A stretch of DNA of 10,351 nt from an uncultured bacterium. GTDB taxonomy: Bacteria; Cyanobacteriota; Vampirovibrionia; Gastranaerophilales; Gastranaerophilaceae. A program made the translations under genes and the position numbers. This document shows positions 7,207-10,351 of this stretch, one piece after another. Numbering within the stretch: position 1 is the stretch's first letter; every line of letters begins with the position of its first letter. The notes beneath the pieces were generated by a model. It saw nothing but the letters and a program-made list of their open reading frames with translations, was not told the origin of the DNA and did not search any database. Where the stretch lies: assembly GCA_900553845.1 (NCBI GenBank), contig USEW01000062.1, positions 1 to 10,351 on the forward strand. The letters run 5' to 3'.

Positions 7207-8313
7207 TTATATATTAGTTATTTTGAAAACATTTTTTATATCGTTAATATCTATATCATTAATTATTGACACCATATAATCTTCATTATTTAAAACGAAA
7301 CGTAATTTATTATGTTCAACTTTTTTGTCAATTTGCATAGTTTTGATAACATCATTAAATTTAAATTTGGGAAGTTTTTTATTAATTAAATTATAATCAT
7401 TAATTAAACTTAAAGAATCATTTAAATAATCATTTGAAATTAAACCTAAATTATAGCTCAAATTTAAAGCAAACTTCATTCCATAAACAATAGCTTCACC
7501 ATGGGTAAATATTTTGTAACCGGTTAAATTCTCAACAACATGACCATAAGTATGACCATAATTTAAAATAGCACGAAGTCCAAGTTCTTTTTCATCTTTT
7601 ATAACGACATCGCGTTTTAGACAACAACATGTTTTGATAATTTCAGTAAGTGTTGTTTTATCTAAGCTGTATATCTTCTGTTTATTTTCTTTTAAAAAAT
7701 TAAAAAACAGGTTGGTTTTATCGAAAGAATTGATACTGTTTTGGATAAATGCATATTTAATAACTTCCGCAAGTCCTGTTTTTAAATTACGTATATCAAG
7801 GCTGTTTAAAGTTGAAATATCAGTAAGAACAAGTTTGGGCTGGTAAAAATTTCCAAGCAGATTTTTACCCCTAGATGTATTTACTGCAACTTTGCCCCCT
7901 ACTGAAGAATCCACCTGGGCCAGAAGAGTTGTTGGAATTTGGACGAATTTTATTCCACGCATATAAGTCGATGCGCAAAAACCTACCATATCACCAATTA
8001 CACCGCCACCAAATGCAACAAAGGCATCAGTACGATTTAATTGATATTTTGTTGCTTCTTCAATAATTTTACTATATGTATTTATATTTTTATACTTTTC
8101 ACCGTCATTAAGTATTAAAACTTTTGAATTTTTTATATTTAAATACTTTTTGTATATTTTGTGGACAGTTTTATTTGTAACAATAAAATACTTATCAGCT
8201 TTAACATAAGTTTTTAAATAATATTCTATATCAGAAAGTAAATTGTCACCAATTAAAATAGGGTAATGAATATTTTCTTTACTTATAATTTTTATATTAA
8301 CTGTTTCGCTCAT
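7207..8313 (-). CDS. aroB: 3-Dehydroquinate synthase
   Basis: The second enzyme of the shikimate pathway; it converts DAHP to 3-dehydroquinate using NAD+ and a divalent metal in the cytoplasm. Normal length, 368 aa. Visible motifs are DGEKYK (70-75), the NAD-binding GGGVIGD (102-108), the long conserved block PTTLLAQVDSSVGGKVAVN (127-145), and the metal ligands Glu183 (GLAEVIKYAF), His254 (LNYGHTYGH) and His271 (HGEA). ATG 8313 is preceded by AGGAAAG about 5 nt upstream, a clear Shine-Dalgarno. It overlaps the end of aroK by 17 bp and is the last gene of the block; no hairpin terminator is obvious beyond it. Confidence 0.97.
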   Translation of the reverse strand: MSETVNIKIISKENIHYPILIGDNLLSDIEYYLKTYVKADKYFIVTNKTVHKIYKKYLNIKNSKVLILNDGEKYKNINTYSKIIEEATKYQLNRTDAFVAFGGGVIGDMVGFCASTYMRGIKFVQIPTTLLAQVDSSVGGKVAVNTSRGKNLLGNFYQPKLVLTDISTLNSLDIRNLKTGLAEVIKYAFIQNSINSFDKTNLFFNFLKENKQKIYSLDKTTLTEIIKTCCCLKRDVVIKDEKELGLRAILNYGHTYGHVVENLTGYKIFTHGEAIVYGMKFALNLSYNLGLISNDYLNDSLSLINDYNLINKKLPKFKFNDVIKTMQIDKKVEHNKLRFVLNNEDYMVSIINDIDINDIKNVFKITNI

Positions 8314-8794
8314 AATACTTTCCTATAATTTCGTTACAAATTTGACCAATATCTTCATTGTAAGTGTCAATTGTATAATGCGCAAGCTTATATTTAGCTT
8401 CGCGAGCTTTAAATTTTTCGTCAATCTGATTTAAAAGTGGTCGATTTGAGTCATTTTTAATACGGTTTTTAACTACTTCAAGAGGTGTATTTAAATAAAA
8501 AACAGTTTCGTTATTTAATAAAAGCTCAAAAGTTTTGTCATTTTCAACGATTCCACCACCTGTTGCAATAATTTTTTTTTGTTTTTTTACAAGATTATTT
8601 ATTAGATTATATTCAAGATTTCTAAAATAAGATTCTCCATAATTGGTAAAAATCCTACTTATTTTCATGTTTTCTCTCTTTTCAATCATTTCATCTGTAT
8701 CTATAAATTGAAATCCACGGACATTTTGAGCTAAACAATATCCGCACGTTGTTTTACCGCAGCCCATAATGCCTATTAAAACAATATTTTTCAT
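8297..8794 (-). CDS. aroK: Shikimate kinase
   Basis: A P-loop kinase of the shikimate pathway that phosphorylates shikimate with ATP. 165 aa, typical for the family. Walker A GIMGCGKTT is at residues 8-16, the shikimate and Mg contacts DTD at 32-34, Arg58 in YFRNLE (56-61), GGG at 79-81, and the lid arginine Arg118 in RPLL. The start shares ATGA with the aroC stop (8791-8794); no close Shine-Dalgarno is seen, so translation probably depends on coupling to aroC. It contains an A9 tract (plus-strand T run 8572-8580), a possible slippage site. The symbol aroK versus aroL cannot be settled from sequence and aroK is used generically. Confidence 0.96.
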   Translation of the reverse strand: MKNIVLIGIMGCGKTTCGYCLAQNVRGFQFIDTDEMIEKRENMKISRIFTNYGESYFRNLEYNLINNLVKKQKKIIATGGGIVENDKTFELLLNNETVFYLNTPLEVVKNRIKNDSNRPLLNQIDEKFKAREAKYKLAHYTIDTYNEDIGQICNEIIGKYYERNS

Positions 8795-9897
8795 AATTTT
8801 ATCTGTTCCAGATAAGAATAATAATTGTTATTTAATTCGCAGAAGCTATCGCCTGCAAATTTTTCCAGAAACTGTTGGGCAATTATAATAGCAGCCATAT
8901 TTTTAGCAACAAGCGCACAACTTTCAACCGCACACACATCTGAACGCTCAAAATGTGCTTCAACAGGATTTTTAGTGTTTATATCAATACTGTTTAAAGG
9001 AGTTTTCATTGTGGGTATTGCTTTCATGCAAGCATAAATAATAATATCTTCTCCGTTTGACATACCGCCTTCAATACCACCTGCATTGTTTGTATTTCTT
9101 TTTATTCTGTTATTTTCATAATATATTTCATCATGAGTTTTAGAGCCAAATGTATTAGCGACATTATGTCCCAAACCAAATTCAACCGATTTGACTCCGC
9201 CAATACTCATAATTGCGTATGCAAGAAGCGCATCAAGTTTTTTGTCCCAGTGAACATGTGAACCAATACCAACCGGAACATTTTTTATGGTAATTTTAAA
9301 CTTCCCGCCTAGTGTATCGCCTTTTTCCCGTGTATAATTAATGAGTTCTTCAAGTTTTTCTTTATCGTTAAAGTCCACACCTCCTATTTCAAGTGTTTCA
9401 GCTTGAAAACCAATGTTAAACGGTTGTAAAATAAGCTGCGCAATTGCACCAACGGCTGTACGTATAGTTGTTTCACGCGCGGATGAACGCTCAAGAATGT
9501 TTCGTATGTCATTATGGTTATATTTTAATGCGCCTGGTAAATCTGCATGTCCAGGGCGAACACGGGAAATATATTTATTTTGAATTTTTAATTTAATTTC
9601 TTCATTAGCATCTTGAATTTTAGGATTCATTTCGACTTCCCAATTTTTGAAGTCATTATTTACAATTTCAATACAAATAGGAGAGCCCAACGTCAATCCA
9701 TGACGAATACCTGAATTAATAATAACGGTGTCGTTTTCAATTTTCATACGACCGCCCCGGCCAACGCCTTGTTGCCTTTGTTTAAGTTCATTGTTTATAA
9801 AATCTTCATCTATTTCAAAATTGGATGGTACACCATCAATTATGGCATTTAAGCATTTTCCGTGTGATTCACCTGATGTTAAAAATCTAAATTTCAT
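8791..9897 (-). CDS. aroC: Chorismate synthase
   Basis: The last shikimate-pathway enzyme; it makes chorismate from EPSP and needs reduced FMN. Normal length, 368 aa. Family signatures are GESHG (9-13, with His12), QGVGRGGRM (43-51), RPGHADLPG (114-122), the SSARETTIRTAVGA stretch (138-151), GLGHNVAN (241-248), NNAGGIEGGMSNGE (270-283), and ERSDVCAV (317-324) followed by AQQFLEKFAGD (340-350). After ERSDVCAV the usual PAA is replaced by ESC. The ATG overlaps the stop of a 32-codon upstream frame as ATGA (9894-9897). The nearest AGGA (9914-9911) is 13 nt from the ATG, rather far, which also favours coupled initiation. It shares ATGA with aroK downstream. Confidence 0.97.
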   Translation of the reverse strand: MKFRFLTSGESHGKCLNAIIDGVPSNFEIDEDFINNELKQRQQGVGRGGRMKIENDTVIINSGIRHGLTLGSPICIEIVNNDFKNWEVEMNPKIQDANEEIKLKIQNKYISRVRPGHADLPGALKYNHNDIRNILERSSARETTIRTAVGAIAQLILQPFNIGFQAETLEIGGVDFNDKEKLEELINYTREKGDTLGGKFKITIKNVPVGIGSHVHWDKKLDALLAYAIMSIGGVKSVEFGLGHNVANTFGSKTHDEIYYENNRIKRNTNNAGGIEGGMSNGEDIIIYACMKAIPTMKTPLNSIDINTKNPVEAHFERSDVCAVESCALVAKNMAAIIIAQQFLEKFAGDSFCELNNNYYSYLEQIKL

Positions 9898-9992
9898 ATT
9901 TTTTTGTTAATCCTAATGTTCTTTTGGTTGGTTTTTAAAAACATAATTCCTAAGTATATAGGTATAGACCCAATAATAATGGCAAATATCAT
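9894..9992 (-). CDS. Small single-span membrane peptide upstream of aroC (32 aa)
   Basis: ATG 9992 to TGA 9894 gives 32 aa: a hydrophobic stretch MIFAIIIGSIPIYLGIMFL followed by a strongly basic tail (KTNQKNIRINKKI). It is one membrane helix with a positive, probably cytoplasmic, C-terminus. Its stop overlaps the aroC start as ATGA, the same junction seen at aroC-aroK and nadK-recN, and this is the main support for translation. No Shine-Dalgarno is seen before 9992. The same frame continues upstream, without any other stop, to the TGA that ends the 79-codon gene, so this could instead be the third membrane span of one longer protein split by a nonsense codon. No known family is recognised. 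Confidence 0.5.
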   Translation of the reverse strand: MIFAIIIGSIPIYLGIMFLKTNQKNIRINKKI

Positions 9993-10010
9993 ATTTAGAA
10001 TATCATAGTT

Positions 10011-10250
10011 TCATGTATCAATCCTTTCTTCCATACAAAAAAAATTTAATTTTTTAGTGGTACTTACAAGATTTGTAATAAAAAGTCCAATATAAAATAA
10101 TCCTAACACAAGAAGAGCGAATTTAATAAATGTATTGGGTAAAAATAATAACCCAATTGTACCACTTAATGTGACAATAACGAAAGTTGAAAGCAACTGT
10201 ATTAATGCTGTAAGGTTATTAACTTTAAGTTTAACTAAATCATCTTGCAT
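10011..10250 (-). CDS. Small two-span membrane protein, first gene of the aro block
   Basis: A 79-aa frame with two hydrophobic segments at residues about 14-37 and 41-62, a short polar N-terminus (MQDDLVKLKVNN) and a charged tail containing KK and MEER. It would sit in the inner membrane with both ends on one side. No family is recognised. The ATG at 10250 lies 7 bp after a perfect TATAAT, no Shine-Dalgarno is visible, and it is the promoter-proximal gene of the chorismate operon. Its TGA (10013-10011) is in frame with the 32-aa frame downstream, 18 bp before that frame's ATG. It may be an intact small gene or the first two-thirds of a broken 119-codon gene. Confidence 0.6.
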   Translation of the reverse strand: MQDDLVKLKVNNLTALIQLLSTFVIVTLSGTIGLLFLPNTFIKFALLVLGLFYIGLFITNLVSTTKKLNFFCMEERIDT

Positions 10251-10286
10251 AAATTAGATTATATCATCAATAATGCACAAAAACAA
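10251..10286 (-). promoter_or_regulatory. Promoter of the aro block, leaderless geometry
   Basis: On the minus strand, TTGTTT (10286-10281), a 17-bp spacer and a perfect TATAAT (10263-10258) are followed by 7 bp and then the ATG at 10250. The predicted transcription start falls at or within a base or two of the ATG. This is the best promoter match in the window and would drive the two small membrane frames, aroC, aroK and aroB. Confidence 0.6.
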
Positions 10287-10298
10287 ACTTTATCTCCC

Positions 10299-10334
10299 CA
10301 AAAAGGGACATTGAGTATCTTGGACAAAAAGGGA
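10299..10334. repeat. Repeated 10-mer CAAAAAGGGA, possible insertion-sequence end
   Basis: CAAAAAGGGA occurs at 10299-10308 and 10325-10334, a spacing of 26 bp, followed by CA or ACA in each case. A further GGACA appears at 10342-10346. Multiple short repeats of this kind near an edge resemble the terminal repeats of IS21-type elements, but no transposase lies in view and the terminal inverted repeat cannot be paired. The direct repeat is certain; the mobile-element reading is weak. Confidence 0.3.
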
Positions 10335-10351
10335 ACAGCTAGGACAGGAGT

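Noticed and set aside
8797..8811. TATCTG/CAGATA hairpin at the aroC 3' end as a terminator
   Set aside because: A stem of only 6 bp within coding sequence, and aroK begins at 8794, so termination there would cut the operon.
10011..10013. TGA read as an amino acid by a changed genetic code
   Set aside because: nadK and aroC end naturally at TGA with overlapping downstream starts at the expected protein lengths, so TGA is a stop in this genome.

Overview
The window is AT-rich (by eye roughly 30% GC, with very A/T-biased third codon positions). It comes from a bacterium using the standard code: nadK, aroC and other genes end at TGA. The low GC, the housekeeping genes and the prevalence of starts without Shine-Dalgarno sequences would fit an uncultured gut lineage such as the Gastranaerophilales/Melainabacteria. 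That placement is an impression, not a demonstration.

Left edge (1-800, minus strand): the 5' part of a gene that runs off the window. It encodes a single-pass membrane protein with an alpha/beta-looking middle region and a TolA-like Ala/Lys/Asp/Glu tail. The tail is built from six almost identical 24-bp repeats, with more probably beyond the edge. A divergent intergenic region (801-935) separates it from the next block.

Plus-strand block (936-6601): NAD kinase (nadK), DNA repair ATPase RecN, a nitrilase-superfamily amidase, a KDPG-aldolase-like protein, and a YbhF-like double ATP-binding ABC subunit. The first three overlap, so they are very probably one transcript, and the aldolase follows after 20 bp. 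The ABC gene probably also has its own promoter. Inside recN lies a 15-bp perfect hairpin that has terminator form on the opposite strand.

Middle gap (6602-7206): about 600 bp without an intact gene. It holds open stretches interrupted by stops and one frame change, best read as a decayed gene. No permease for the ABC protein is seen here.

Minus-strand block (10250 down to 7207): two very small membrane-protein reading frames, then chorismate synthase (aroC), shikimate kinase (aroK) and 3-dehydroquinate synthase (aroB). The junctions are 4-bp or 17-bp overlaps, so this is a tightly coupled shikimate-pathway operon. AroB makes 3-dehydroquinate, AroK phosphorylates shikimate and AroC makes chorismate, the precursor of aromatic amino acids and folate.

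Right edge (10287-10351): non-coding in the visible part, with a repeated 10-mer that may belong to the end of an insertion sequence outside the window.

A theme across the window: three genes lacking a Shine-Dalgarno sequence (nadK, the ABC gene and the 79-codon gene) each have a -10-like hexamer only 7-8 bp before the ATG, which suggests leaderless transcripts. No defence system, CRISPR array, tRNA or rRNA was seen.
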